Shown here: piece by piece, positions 14,571-23,864 of the stretch | Numbering within the stretch: position 1 is the first letter of the stretch | Layout: the number at the start of each line of letters is the position of its first letter | Assembly: GCA_937877545.1 (NCBI GenBank) | Contig: CALFJE010000052.1 | Span: forward strand, 1 to 64,000 | DNA length: 64,000 nt | Direction: 5' to 3' | DNA from: an uncultured Selenomonadales bacterium | GTDB lineage: Bacteria; Bacillota; Negativicutes; Selenomonadales; Selenomonadaceae | The notes under the pieces: model-generated | Seen by the model: only the letters and a program-made list of their open reading frames with translations | What the model was told of the DNA's origin: nothing | The model's database searches: none | Made by a program: the position numbers and the translations under genes

Positions 14571-15744
14571 ATGCACAGCGGTATAACGGCAACTTACGGG
14601 ACGCTCGGAGAAACTTTGTTCGCAATCAGCGGCGTGAAAACTGCCGACGGGATTGACGTCGACAATACCAAAAAAACAGTGACGTTAAAAAGTGTAAACC
14701 GCAGTAACGGGGCTGAATCGGCAAGCCAAACAGAAGGCTGTTTTCTCGACAACAACAAAGCTCCGACCATTACTGCTCCGAAAGGAATTACTTATACGGC
14801 AGCTGTGAATCTCACAGTTGCCGAACCTGCTCTTGAATGGAAAATCGGCGGCACCACTACCACCCTAAGTGCGGACATCGGCGCAACTTACAACGTCGCA
14901 AATAATAAGGTCACGTTTGCCAAGCCAAAGAAAGGTGTTACTCAAGCCGTGTTGACAGGCATTAACAAAAACGCCGCACTTACTCTGCCGACTAATAAAG
15001 TCATCACATTAAGCGCGGACGTTCTCGACAGCAAAACTTCTCTCAAGTCCAATGCCGGCGATTATTCAATCAAGCTCACGGGCAATATGAACGGCAAAAT
15101 TTTCTTCGGAACGAGCGGATCCGACGAAATCATTGCAGATGCAGACAACGCGGCAGTCAACGGCGGTGCAGGCAATGATATTTTTTCGATTAAAGGCGAA
15201 AATGTCACGGTAACGGGCGGAAAGGGCAATGACACCTTTAGGCTCCAAGAGGGCGCAACGTTAATTTACGGTTCCGGCGACGGCAAAGACTCCGTCAATT
15301 TCGTCGAAGGTCTCAAAATCAGTTTGAGCGGCTCTGCCGAAATCAAATCCATATCACAAAATGATTCGGATATTATTCTCGACTTCGGCAGAAATTCTTC
15401 CGTTACCGTCACCGACGCAGGAGAAATCGGAAGCTTTGAGTTGCTCGGCAAGAAACAAAATCTTACGGTCAATCCCCGCAAGTTCGCGCTCGTTGACGAT
15501 TTGGCTTTCGATAAAGAAAAATCTCCCTCCGCAGTGACTATTTCGACGGACACGACGTTAAAGGAAATATTTATATTGAAGGTAATTCCAAAGCCAATAC
15601 TGTACACCTTCATTTACGCCGACGGCGACGTCAAGGATTTTATCTACGGCTTCGACGATAACCCTCAAAGACTTTACGGCGACAACCTTCAAAATTAACG
15701 GCGACACTTATGTAATTAACAATTCCAAACTCAGTAAGAAATAG
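14571..15744 (+). pseudogene. decayed RTX-type protein gene
   Basis: An open frame from 14571 to 15698 encodes an acidic beta-rich protein with only two or three RTX units (NGGAGNDIFSI, TGGKGNDTF). No Shine-Dalgarno precedes it and its N-terminus does not resemble the paralogues. Near the end the expected reading jumps frame: GNIYIEGNSKANT is readable in the second frame around 15560-15610, YADGDVKDFIYGFDDN returns in the first, and from about 15670 the family C-terminus (KDFTATTFKINGDTYVINN) is in yet another frame, ending at 15744. The join after GFDDN also deletes the TGDWTAAYY block present in intact relatives. It is a multiply frameshifted, internally deleted gene. Confidence 0.75.
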
Positions 15745-15766
15745 TTCCTTTGGTAAACAGCGGAAA

Positions 15767-15796
15767 GCCTTGGCGAAGAGCCGAGGCGTTTTTTTT
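15767..15796 (+). terminator. terminator after decayed RTX gene
   Basis: GCCTTGGC/GCCGAGGC stem, GAAGA loop, then G and eight T. Confidence 0.9.
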
Positions 15797-15822
15797 CCAA
15801 AGTGCTCCGACTGTGCTATAAT
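15795..15822 (+). promoter_or_regulatory. promoter of the trpEG-containing operon
   Basis: Extended -10 TGCTATAATG with TATAAT at 15817-15822. The -35 is weak (TTCCAA, 16 bp away) and overlaps the end of the preceding terminator. Confidence 0.5.
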
Positions 15823-15840
15823 GCCGCCGAGGTGATTCAC

Positions 15841-16161
15841 TTGATAAAAATTTTTTTTAAGCTTGTCTTGCTCGCGGGCTTTTTTGCAACGATGTTCTTT
15901 GCCTTCAATGCGGTAAAGACGATTGACGGTGCGGCGGCGGCAGGACAACCGCAATCGTTACGCGGCTCCGATAATCCGTCGGCAGTCGTAACCTACGGGC
16001 GCAAGGCAATGGCAACGACCATGGAGTTTGCCGCCCCGATACTGAAAAAATTCGGCATCGACGCGGGCGACAATTGGACGCAAGACAGCGACCCGATAAC
16101 TCAACACATGGAAGACGCGGGCAAAGCCGTTGATGAGGCTTTCAAGAAAATTGGCAACTAA
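15841..16161 (+). CDS. small membrane-anchored hypothetical protein
   Basis: 106-residue protein with one N-terminal hydrophobic helix (IKIFFKLVLLAGFFATMFFAF), then an Ala-rich, mostly polar remainder without recognisable motif. The start is TTG at 15841, five bases after GAGGTGA. It is three bases upstream of the ribosome-binding site of trpE and is transcribed with trpE-trpG. No family was recognised; it could be a periplasmic or membrane-attached helper of unknown role. Confidence 0.6.
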   Translation: MIKIFFKLVLLAGFFATMFFAFNAVKTIDGAAAAGQPQSLRGSDNPSAVVTYGRKAMATTMEFAAPILKKFGIDAGDNWTQDSDPITQHMEDAGKAVDEAFKKIGN

Positions 16162-16173
16162 GGAGTGGTTCAT

Positions 16174-17676
16174 TTGCTTAAAATTTCTCCGACGCTCGAA
16201 GAGTTTCAAGCCTTCGCGCAGAGTTCAAACCTTATCGCCGTCAGCGCGAATATAAACACCGATCTGGATACGCCCGTGTCTATTTTTTACAAGCTCGTCG
16301 ACAAGGGGCGCGGCTTTATCCTCGAATCCGTCGATACCACGCAACAAGCCTTCGGGCGATTCTCTTTTATCGGCGCGGAGCCTTTCGTTGAGTTGCAAGT
16401 TTTCAAGTCCAAGCTCATGATTCGCGACGACGATTTGATGAAGTGCATCGACGGCGAACCCGTCAGCGCGATTAAAAAGTTCATGGCGCGTTACAAGCCC
16501 GCCGCCCTCGATAAAAACCTCCCGCTCGCCAACGGCGGCATGGTCGGCTATTTTAACTTTGAAGTCGCCGCAACGTTCGACAGGATTCGCGGGCTCGACC
16601 TCGGCGACGAGGAACTTTTGGGGCAATTCATGATTTGCCGCGTGCTTATCGTCCTCGACGCCCTTAAAAATTCTGCGCGGCTCATTTATCTTGCTGACGT
16701 TTCCGCGCAGGACAATATCCCCGAACTTTACGCCGAAATCGCCGCCCGCATGAATCAAATCGCTCGGAAAATCGCCGCCCCGCTTAACGTCTCCGCCCCC
16801 GTCGATAAAAATCCTCGCGAACCCGTCAATTTCATGGCTCGTTACGGCGACGCTCCGCCCGAAGTCCTTAACGCCATCGAACGCGCCAAGGAATACATTT
16901 TCGCCGGCGATATTTTCCAGGTCGTCCCCTCCAAGCAATTTCGCGCAAAAATTTCAAAGCCCGCCTTCCTGTTCTACCGCAAGCTCCGCCAAGTCAATCC
17001 GTCGCCCTACATGTTCTATCTGAACTTCGGCTCCGTGAAATTGGTTGGCGCGTCGCCCGAAATGCTCGTCAAAGTCGCGGGCAAAAAAGTTTATACCTAC
17101 CCGATAGCCGGCACCCGTCGACGCGGAAAAGACTCCGACGAAGACTCAGCCCTCGCCGCCGAACTTAAAGCCGACATCAAGGAAAACGCCGAACACTCCA
17201 TGCTGATTGACCTCGCCCGCAACGATTTGGGCAGAATCTGCGCGGCGGGCACCGTCAAGGTCGACAAACTCCGCGCCGTCGAATATTTCAGCCACGTTAT
17301 GCATATGGTTTCGAGCGTGTCGGGCGTCTTGAGCGCGAACTTTACGCCCGTCGACGTGTTGAAGGCGACTTTCCCCGCCGGCACCGTCAGCGGCGCACCC
17401 AAGCTCCGCGCCATGGAAATTATTCACGAGCTGGAGCCTGTCCGTCGCAAGAGCTACGCGGGCACCGTCGGCTACATGGATTTTTGCGGCAATATGGATA
17501 TGTGTATCACGCTCCGCACAATGCGGATTGAAAACGACGCCGACGCCGTGATTCAGACGGGCGCGGGCATTGTAGCCGATTCCGTCCCGCTTAACGAGTA
17601 TCGCGAATTCCTTCAGAAGGCTAAGGCTCTGTTTGAGGTCGTCGAGGAGGTCGAGAACAATGATTCTCCTGCTTGA
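16174..17676 (+). CDS. trpE: anthranilate synthase component I
   Basis: 500-residue chorismate-using enzyme that, with the glutamine amidotransferase encoded next, makes anthranilate, the first committed step of tryptophan synthesis. The N-terminal region carries the LLES-like site (here ILESVDTTQQAFGRFSFIG) found in tryptophan-sensitive TrpE. The C-terminal chorismate-binding domain has PSPYMFYLNFG, IAGTRRRG, DLARNDLGRI, GTVSGAPKLRAMEII and GAGIVADSVPLNEY. GTRRRG favours TrpE over PabB. I choose TTG 16174, eight bases after AAGGAG, rather than GTG 16165. The gene overlaps trpG by 17 bases. The remaining trp genes are not in the window. Confidence 0.9.
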   Translation: MLKISPTLEEFQAFAQSSNLIAVSANINTDLDTPVSIFYKLVDKGRGFILESVDTTQQAFGRFSFIGAEPFVELQVFKSKLMIRDDDLMKCIDGEPVSAIKKFMARYKPAALDKNLPLANGGMVGYFNFEVAATFDRIRGLDLGDEELLGQFMICRVLIVLDALKNSARLIYLADVSAQDNIPELYAEIAARMNQIARKIAAPLNVSAPVDKNPREPVNFMARYGDAPPEVLNAIERAKEYIFAGDIFQVVPSKQFRAKISKPAFLFYRKLRQVNPSPYMFYLNFGSVKLVGASPEMLVKVAGKKVYTYPIAGTRRRGKDSDEDSALAAELKADIKENAEHSMLIDLARNDLGRICAAGTVKVDKLRAVEYFSHVMHMVSSVSGVLSANFTPVDVLKATFPAGTVSGAPKLRAMEIIHELEPVRRKSYAGTVGYMDFCGNMDMCITLRTMRIENDADAVIQTGAGIVADSVPLNEYREFLQKAKALFEVVEEVENNDSPA

Positions 17677-18229
17677 TAATTACGATTCGTTTACTTACAA
17701 CGTCTATCAACTGCTCAGCGAACTCGGCGCGACGGTCGAGGTCGTGCGCAACGATAAAATTTCCGTCGACGAGGTTAAAAATTATTCGGCGGTGATAATT
17801 TCCCCCGGTCCGGGCGTTCCGAGTGACGCGGGCATTTCCGAACAGTTAATCGCCGAGCTTAAGGGCACGTTGCCGATTTTGGGAATTTGCCTGGGACATC
17901 AAGCTATCGGCGAGGTGTTCGGCGGCAAGGTCGTCCGCGCCAAGGAAATCGTTCACGGCAAGACTTCACGGCTCAAGCACAACGGCAAGGGCATTTATCG
18001 CGGGCTGGAGCAGGGCGTTGAGGTCGGTCGCTATCATTCGCTGATTATCGAGCGCGAGACTCTGCCCGCTTGTTTGGAGGTCACGAGCGAGCTTGACGAC
18101 GGAACGATTATGGGCGTCCGCCATAAAGCCTTCGACGTGGAGGGTATCCAATTCCACCCCGAATCAATCTTGACGCCCGAAGGCCGCCGCATGATGCAGA
18201 ATTTCCTTAACGGCTTGACGCGGCATTAA
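17660..18229 (+). CDS. trpG: anthranilate synthase component II (glutamine amidotransferase)
   Basis: 190-residue class I glutamine amidotransferase that delivers ammonia to TrpE. The sequence opens MILLLDNYDSFTYN, typical of TrpG/PabA. It contains SPGPGVPSDAG (oxyanion/Gly loop), GICLGHQAIG with the nucleophilic Cys, and HPESILTPEG with the His-Glu pair. ATG 17660 is chosen because GAGGAGG lies just before it; an upstream frame extension has no ribosome-binding site. It may also serve PabB, as in many bacteria. A terminator follows directly. Confidence 0.93.
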   Translation: MILLLDNYDSFTYNVYQLLSELGATVEVVRNDKISVDEVKNYSAVIISPGPGVPSDAGISEQLIAELKGTLPILGICLGHQAIGEVFGGKVVRAKEIVHGKTSRLKHNGKGIYRGLEQGVEVGRYHSLIIERETLPACLEVTSELDDGTIMGVRHKAFDVEGIQFHPESILTPEGRRMMQNFLNGLTRH

Positions 18230-18252
18230 ATCGTCAACGCGCAAATAATTTC

Positions 18253-18278
18253 AAAATCGGTCGCGAGCCGATTTTTTT
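18253..18278 (+). terminator. terminator of trpE-trpG
   Basis: AAAATCGG/CCGATTTT stem with a TCGCGAG loop and a run of T. Confidence 0.85.
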
Positions 18279-18279
18279 A

Positions 18280-18308
18280 TTGCTTTGACGCCGTTTAAGC
18301 GATAAAAT
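18280..18308 (+). promoter_or_regulatory. promoter of phosphatase-sigma-helicase operon
   Basis: TTGCTT (18280-18285), 17 bp, TAAAAT (18303-18308), 38 bp before the ATG of the phosphatase. A moderate match only. Confidence 0.45.
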
Positions 18309-18346
18309 TGCGGCAAAAATTTCTTTACGATTGGGAGGTTCACATC

Positions 18347-18769
18347 ATGAAGATTTTATTCGTATGTAGCGGGAATACGGGGCGGTCGCCCATGGCGCAA
18401 TTCGTTATGCAAAAGCTGGTTGCCGACGCCGGCTTGTCCGACAAAATCAGCGTGGCGAGTGCCGCAAGCAAGCTCAACGCTTCGGGCGGTCTGCACGAGG
18501 GCATTGCCGCCAAACTCCGCGCCGAGAATATACCCTACGGCGAACACGCCGCCCACACCGTCACGAGCGAAGACTACGCGGCGAGCGATTTGATTGTTTG
18601 CATGGACGCGGGCAACGTCGAGCAGGTCAAGGCGATTGTCGGCGGCGATTCGGCGGGCAAAATTCAAATGCTCCTCGACAAAGACATTCCTTGGGACAAA
18701 AACGGTTTCGCCGTCACTTACGAAGACATTCTGCGCGGTTGCAAGGCTCTGCTTGAGAAAATCGCATGA
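18347..18769 (+). CDS. low-molecular-weight protein tyrosine phosphatase family protein
   Basis: 140-residue cytosolic phosphatase-like protein. The N-terminal FVCSGNTGRSPMAQ is the C-X5-R phosphate-binding loop with the nucleophilic Cys, and the C-terminal part has DKDIPWDKN in place of the usual DPY/DPF general-acid region. Length suits the family. Members dephosphorylate Tyr or Arg residues on proteins or reduce arsenate; no Cys pair of the arsenate reductases is evident. ATG 18347 follows GGGAGG by eight bases. Its stop overlaps the start of the sigma factor gene (ATGA), so it may act on a regulator in this operon; that link is inference. Confidence 0.85.
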   Translation: MKILFVCSGNTGRSPMAQFVMQKLVADAGLSDKISVASAASKLNASGGLHEGIAAKLRAENIPYGEHAAHTVTSEDYAASDLIVCMDAGNVEQVKAIVGGDSAGKIQMLLDKDIPWDKNGFAVTYEDILRGCKALLEKIA

Positions 18770-19785
18770 ACGCCGCCTATATCTCCAAGCTGATTCGCCC
18801 GTTCGTCCGCGACAACAAGCTCACTTATGACGACTTCGATAAAATTTTTGGCTTTCTGCCGCGCAAGGAGCAATATTCAATCGCCGACACCGTCCAGGAC
18901 GATTTGAATATTGAGCTTGTCGACGAAATAGAGGAACTGCCGCAAGAGGACGCGCCCGTCGAAGATACCGCGCTCATTGTCCGCGAACCACGCGAAATAC
19001 GAATGCCCAACAAATTGCTGATTCGCATGATTCAGGACGGCGACGAACAGGCGCGGCAAGACCTCTGCGTAAAAAATCGCGGGCTTGTCGATAAATTTGC
19101 CTTCAAGTATTGGAAGAAATTCCGAGACAAATTGGACTTGGAAGATTTGCTTCAAGAGGGCAATATCGGGCTGATTACCGCCGCCGAGCGATTTGACTTC
19201 AGCAAAAATACGGAGTTCAGCACCTACGCCACGTGGTGGATTGTGCAAAAAATTATGCGAGCCATTGCCGATACGGGGCTGGCAGTCCGCTTGCCCGTGT
19301 ATCTTGTACAAAAAATCCTTAAGGCATCCGGGCTTGACAGACATTTTCAAACTCAGGATATAGAATTGCGGGAACGCCTTGAACTGATTGCGCGGGAAAT
19401 GGACACGACCTCGGAGGAGATTCGGCGGCTGTTCAAGTTGCGCGACATATATTTTCGGCTGATTTCGTTGGATACGCCGGTCGGGGAAGAGAACGATACG
19501 CCGCTTGCAGACTTTATCCCCGATGAGCGGTCGACGCTTGAGGACGACGTTGAACTTGTAATTTTGCGTGAGCAAATCGATGACATTTTGAGCACTTTGA
19601 CGGAACGCGAGCAAGACGTTTTAAAATTGCGATACGGTTTGGAGGACGGCAAAGAGCGAACGCTTGAGGAGGTTGGCAAAATTTTCAATGTGACCCGCGA
19701 GCGGATACGGCAAATCGAGGCAAAGGCGTTGCGGAAACTCCGTCACCCCGCCCGGTCTAAAAAGCTCCGTGACTTTCTGGATTGA
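18766..19785 (+). CDS. sigma-70 family RNA polymerase sigma factor (RpoD-like paralogue)
   Basis: 339-residue sigma factor. After a roughly 80-residue N-terminal region with an acidic stretch resembling region 1.1, it has region 2 (KNRGLVDKFAFKYWKKF, DLLQEGNIGLITAAERFDF, FSTYATWWIVQKIMRAIAD), region 3 (LELIAREMDTTSEEIRRLF) and region 4 with the -35-binding HTH (TLEEVGKIFNVTRERIRQIEAKALRKLR). Region 2.4 (ADTGLAVRLPVYL) differs from the primary-sigma consensus ADQARTIRIPVHM, so this is probably an alternative, group 2-like factor with altered -10 preference rather than the housekeeping sigma. It sits between a phosphatase and a helicase gene, 12 bp before the latter. Confidence 0.9.
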   Translation: MNAAYISKLIRPFVRDNKLTYDDFDKIFGFLPRKEQYSIADTVQDDLNIELVDEIEELPQEDAPVEDTALIVREPREIRMPNKLLIRMIQDGDEQARQDLCVKNRGLVDKFAFKYWKKFRDKLDLEDLLQEGNIGLITAAERFDFSKNTEFSTYATWWIVQKIMRAIADTGLAVRLPVYLVQKILKASGLDRHFQTQDIELRERLELIAREMDTTSEEIRRLFKLRDIYFRLISLDTPVGEENDTPLADFIPDERSTLEDDVELVILREQIDDILSTLTEREQDVLKLRYGLEDGKERTLEEVGKIFNVTRERIRQIEAKALRKLRHPARSKKLRDFLD

Positions 19786-19797
19786 GGAGGCGAGGCT

Positions 19798-22700
19798 TTG
19801 ACTGAGCTTATCTCAAGGCGACTGCGCGAAAAATTTGCGAGCCTGCCGTTCGAAAAGAATTCAATCGTCGTGCTGAAGGGCATACCGCCGAGCTTTGTCG
19901 ACGAAAACTTATCGGCGGATTTGGATTCGGCAAAGGACAACCCGTTGAATTATTTCATGCGCCTGACGAACGACGGGCGGCGATTTATCACGCACGAGGA
20001 GTTTCTCTTGCTGAAACCGTTCCTCCTCACGCAACACGACACGATTTATCTGCTGAACAATAACCTGTTCATGGAGCAATACCCGATTGAGGCGGTGTTC
20101 GGCGAAGAGACGCGGGCAAAATTGCTTGAACACTTTACGGAGCCGGAAGACACCCTCGACGAACCCGAAGCGGAAAATCTCGGCAGTGTCGCAAAGTTGA
20201 TTGAGCTGTTCGTCGGGTTGAAAGCTTGCGGCGATTATCTTGTCGGCGTGTACAATGACGAAGCCGCTTTGAACGAGCCTAAGATTAGCGTCGTGAATTT
20301 GTTCGAGCCTGCCGATACCGAGCTTGTGGAAATTGATTCGGACTCCGCGCAGATTTTTATCGATTTGCAGGAGGAAACGGACTTCGTCGCGCTGATTCGG
20401 CAAGTTATGTTCAATCCGCCCGGCAAGCTCTTTGTGCGGACGCAAAATTATATCGGCGATAAGTCGCGGCTCAATGAACGCTTGAAAATTCTCCGCCAAT
20501 ATTTACCCGCGCAGATTTACCGCGTGCGCCCCGAAGAATTTAAACGCGGCTTTGAACATCGCGACGCCTACAACGAAATTCTGAAACGCCATTGGGGCTA
20601 CGACAGCTTCAGGAACTTTACCGTCTACGACCTGCAAAAATTGAACGGCGGCGTCAAAAGCACGTTTAAAGTCTCGCAGGAGCAAATCATTTCGGACATC
20701 GTTCAACAGGTCGAGCTTTGCATGGAAAATGAAAACTTTCGCGACGTGTTCGTAACGGCACCGACGGGCGCGGGTAAATCCGTCATCTTCCAAATCCCCG
20801 CGATTTACCTCGCCGAACGATACAAATTGCTGACGATAGTAATTTCGCCGCTAATCGGGCTAATGACCGACCAAGTAAAAAATTTGGAGCTGAAAAATTA
20901 TCGGCAGGCGGAAACGATAAACTCCGACATATCGCCGATACTCAAAGAGCAAATCATCGAGCGCGTGGCGGCGGGCGAATGCAATATCCTGTACCTGTCG
21001 CCCGAAACGCTTTTGGGGCGCAGTGAACTTGAACAGCTTATCGGCGAGCGGACGGTCGGGCTGATTGTCATAGACGAGGCGCATATCGTCACGACGTGGG
21101 GCAAGCAGTTTCGCCCCGATTATTGGTTCTTGGGCGACCACATCAGGAAGTTGCGCAAGAGGAATCCGTTTGTTATCGCGACCTTCACGGCGACGGCGAT
21201 TTATCACGGCGCGGAGGACATGTACGACGACACGATTGACAGCCTGCACCTTCGCACGCCGATAACTTATCTGGGCTACGTCCGGCGCGACAACATCGAC
21301 ATTGTTATCGACAAGAAACCCCTCGATAAGGGCGAGCGCGCCGAATACGAATTCGCCAAGCTTATCGATATTGAAAATGCCATCAAGCGGGCGAACATCT
21401 TGGGCAAGAAGACGCTGATTTATTTTCCCGAAGTCAAGCTTATCGAACAGGCGAAGTACATTTTGCAGAATCGGAACAGTTTTGACGGCGTGGCGATTTA
21501 TCACGGGCGGCTTGCCAAGGACGATAAGCGCGAGAGCTACGAAAAATTTTACAACGGCGAGAAACCCGTCATGTTGGCGACAAAGGCGTTCGGCATGGGC
21601 ATAGACATTAACGACATCGAAATTGTCATGCACTACGCGCCGACCGGCAACGTTTGCGATTATGTTCAGGAGTTGGGGCGTGCGGCGCGGTTGAAAAATC
21701 TGCGCGGCGTGGCGTATTATCACTACGACAAGAGCGATTTTAAGTATATCAAGCGGTTGCACGGGCTTTCGGCGATTAGGAATTATCAGCTGGTGGCGGT
21801 GGCTAAGAAAATTTATGAGCTGTACCGTTTCAAGCCGAAGAATAATTTTCTTTTGGACGCGGAGAATTTTGCTTACATCTTCGACCGCTACGCCGACGAG
21901 GCGACAGCCGTCAACAAAGTCAAGACCGCACTTCTGATTATCCAAAAAGACTTCGAGGCGCAATTCGGCTTTTCGCCGCTGACGGTTCGACCGATACCGT
22001 TATTCGCGACGGGCTTTTTCGTGATAAATCCCGCGACGCAGAAAAATCTCCGCCGAGACTACGGCAACTGCTTCAAGGAAATTGAACACGCCCTGCACGT
22101 TTGCCGAGTCAACCTGCAAGCGATTTGGGATAGAAAATTCCGCGACCGCTCCTTTCCGCAGTTCAAATATCTGCTTTACACCAAGAGCGACGAGCTGAGC
22201 TTTAACAGCAATTATCCGATTAAGCCCGCGTTGTGCGTCGAGATAATCTTTGCCGGCGACTTCCGCGCAGGTTTCGATAATCTGTTCGGGCAATTCAAGG
22301 CAGCGGTCATGCGTTCGGTCAAAGACAGCAAATATATTTCCGTCGACGATTTGATTGGCGGCATGAGCGTTTCCAAATATCGGGCGCGGAATATCTGCGA
22401 GGTTTTAATCGCGTCGATGAACACTTACAGGAAGAATTTCAACAGCAAGGCGCAAGCCCTGTTCGCGGAAAGAACCATGCCCAACGGCAAGATTTATTAC
22501 CGATTCAACACGGCTATAAGATTTTATTTCGCGTGGGTCGAAAAGATTTTTGACAGGATAATCGCCGAAACGCACGACGGGCAACTTTACATCACTGACA
22601 CGGCGGGCAAGGCGGCTAAGGAAATTAACACGGTGCTGGGCATTTTGGAGGCGTTGGACGTGCTGAGCTTCAACATGACGGGCGGCGCGAACAGCCAACT

Positions 22701-22902
22701 TTATATCCACATCAATCAGATACGCAACTTGAAAAATATAATCGACGCGGGCGGTCACTACTCGAACAGAATTTTGGAGTCGGTGGCACGTCGGCATAAA
22801 ATATCGGTCGAGACGCTGACTTACATTTACGAGGGCGACTTCGACAACGCGGCGATTTGGGACTTGCTGGAGGATTATTTCCTCGGCAGGAAAATTATTT
22901 GA
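19798..22902 (+). CDS. large RecQ-like DEAH-box helicase
   Basis: 1034-residue superfamily 2 helicase. The core spans about 300-670: motif I APTGAGKS (Lys327), motif II DEAH (426-429) in IDEAHIVTTWGKQFRPDY, which parallels RecQ DEAHCISQWGHDFRPEY, motif III TATA, motif V ATKAFGMGIDINDIEIV and motif VI QELGRAAR (624-631). The first 280 residues and last 340 residues match nothing I recognise, and the RecQ zinc/RQC cysteines are absent. TTG start at 19798 follows GGAGG. It is encoded directly after a sigma factor and phosphatase. DNA repair or mobile-element defence are both possible; I cannot choose from sequence alone. Confidence 0.85.
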   Translation: MTELISRRLREKFASLPFEKNSIVVLKGIPPSFVDENLSADLDSAKDNPLNYFMRLTNDGRRFITHEEFLLLKPFLLTQHDTIYLLNNNLFMEQYPIEAVFGEETRAKLLEHFTEPEDTLDEPEAENLGSVAKLIELFVGLKACGDYLVGVYNDEAALNEPKISVVNLFEPADTELVEIDSDSAQIFIDLQEETDFVALIRQVMFNPPGKLFVRTQNYIGDKSRLNERLKILRQYLPAQIYRVRPEEFKRGFEHRDAYNEILKRHWGYDSFRNFTVYDLQKLNGGVKSTFKVSQEQIISDIVQQVELCMENENFRDVFVTAPTGAGKSVIFQIPAIYLAERYKLLTIVISPLIGLMTDQVKNLELKNYRQAETINSDISPILKEQIIERVAAGECNILYLSPETLLGRSELEQLIGERTVGLIVIDEAHIVTTWGKQFRPDYWFLGDHIRKLRKRNPFVIATFTATAIYHGAEDMYDDTIDSLHLRTPITYLGYVRRDNIDIVIDKKPLDKGERAEYEFAKLIDIENAIKRANILGKKTLIYFPEVKLIEQAKYILQNRNSFDGVAIYHGRLAKDDKRESYEKFYNGEKPVMLATKAFGMGIDINDIEIVMHYAPTGNVCDYVQELGRAARLKNLRGVAYYHYDKSDFKYIKRLHGLSAIRNYQLVAVAKKIYELYRFKPKNNFLLDAENFAYIFDRYADEATAVNKVKTALLIIQKDFEAQFGFSPLTVRPIPLFATGFFVINPATQKNLRRDYGNCFKEIEHALHVCRVNLQAIWDRKFRDRSFPQFKYLLYTKSDELSFNSNYPIKPALCVEIIFAGDFRAGFDNLFGQFKAAVMRSVKDSKYISVDDLIGGMSVSKYRARNICEVLIASMNTYRKNFNSKAQALFAERTMPNGKIYYRFNTAIRFYFAWVEKIFDRIIAETHDGQLYITDTAGKAAKEINTVLGILEALDVLSFNMTGGANSQLYIHINQIRNLKNIIDAGGHYSNRILESVARRHKISVETLTYIYEGDFDNAAIWDLLEDYFLGRKII

Positions 22903-22932
22903 CGGCAAGAAATAATCGGCGGAGGTGATTGC

Positions 22933-23859
22933 ATGAAGGAACGAATTCATAAGGACGTGGTGATAATCGGCGCGGGCATGGCGGGCTTGACGGCGGCTCT
23001 TTACTGCGGGCGCATGAATCTCGACACGCTGGTTTTGGAAAACGGGATAATCGGCGGGCAAATCGCAAATGCCGTCGCGATTGAAAATTATCCCGGCTTC
23101 GAGAGCGTCAACGGCGGCGATTTGATTTCGACGGTTCAACGGCAGGCTGAAAATTTCGGCGCGACGATTGACGAATTCGACGAGATTGAACGCGTGACGC
23201 TCAAGACTTCGCCTAAGCTCATCGAGACGCAGGAGAAAATCTACGAGGCTGACGCCGTGATAATCGCGAGCGGCATGAATCGGCGCAAGTTGCCGTTGCC
23301 GGAGGAAAAAAAGTTCGCGGGGCGCGGCGTGCACTATTGCGAGCTGTGCGACGGTCACGCCTACGACGGCAAGATAATCGCGGTGGCGGGCGGCGGCAAT
23401 GCGGCTGTCGACGCGGCGAATTTCTTAACCAAATACGCGAGCAAACTTTATCTGATTCACCGTTCGGAGTTGCGTGCCGACGAATTTTCACAACGACGCC
23501 TGCGCGGCAACGACAAAGTTACAATCCTGTTGCAGACGGAGATAAAGGCTCTGCGCGGCGATAAGCGTTTGGAAAGCGTCGAAGTCCTCGATAAAAAATC
23601 GGGCGAGACCAAAACTTTGGCGGTCGACGGGATATTTGTAAACATCGGGGTCGAGCCGAACACCGCGCTGTTCAAAGACGAGCTTAAGCTTACGGCGAGC
23701 GGGCGGATACCGGCGGGCGAGGATTGTCGGACGGAAATATCGGGCGTCTTCGCGGCGGGCGACGTGCGCGAGAAAGAATTCCGCCAACTGACGACGGCAG
23801 CCTCCGACGGCACGACAGCCGCGCTGGTGGCGGAAAAATATCTGGCAAAGTTGAGGTAA
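22933..23859 (+). CDS. trxB: thioredoxin reductase family flavoprotein
   Basis: 308-residue FAD/NAD(P)H oxidoreductase. The FAD-binding VVIIGAGMAGLTAALYCGR opens the protein, the redox-active Cys pair is in HYCELCDGHAYDG (normally CATCDG), the NAD(P)H-binding AVAGGGNAAVDAANFL follows, and GVFAAGDVREKEFRQLTTAASDG closes it. It would reduce thioredoxin or the glutaredoxin-like proteins encoded immediately downstream. The CxxC spacing is intact although the intervening residues are unusual. ATG follows GGAGGTGA. First of a redox operon trxB-grx-(pseudogene)-grx-gpx. Confidence 0.9.
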   Translation: MKERIHKDVVIIGAGMAGLTAALYCGRMNLDTLVLENGIIGGQIANAVAIENYPGFESVNGGDLISTVQRQAENFGATIDEFDEIERVTLKTSPKLIETQEKIYEADAVIIASGMNRRKLPLPEEKKFAGRGVHYCELCDGHAYDGKIIAVAGGGNAAVDAANFLTKYASKLYLIHRSELRADEFSQRRLRGNDKVTILLQTEIKALRGDKRLESVEVLDKKSGETKTLAVDGIFVNIGVEPNTALFKDELKLTASGRIPAGEDCRTEISGVFAAGDVREKEFRQLTTAASDGTTAALVAEKYLAKLR

Positions 23860-23864
23860 ATATA

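Noticed and set aside
14110..14625. Minus-strand frame upstream of the GIY-YIG gene
   Set aside because: Overlaps the GIY-YIG gene in another frame and spans the hairpin; no start signal or recognisable motif.
20860..21963. 367-codon minus-strand open frame inside the helicase
   Set aside because: Mirror frame of the helicase core, which has all helicase motifs on the plus strand.
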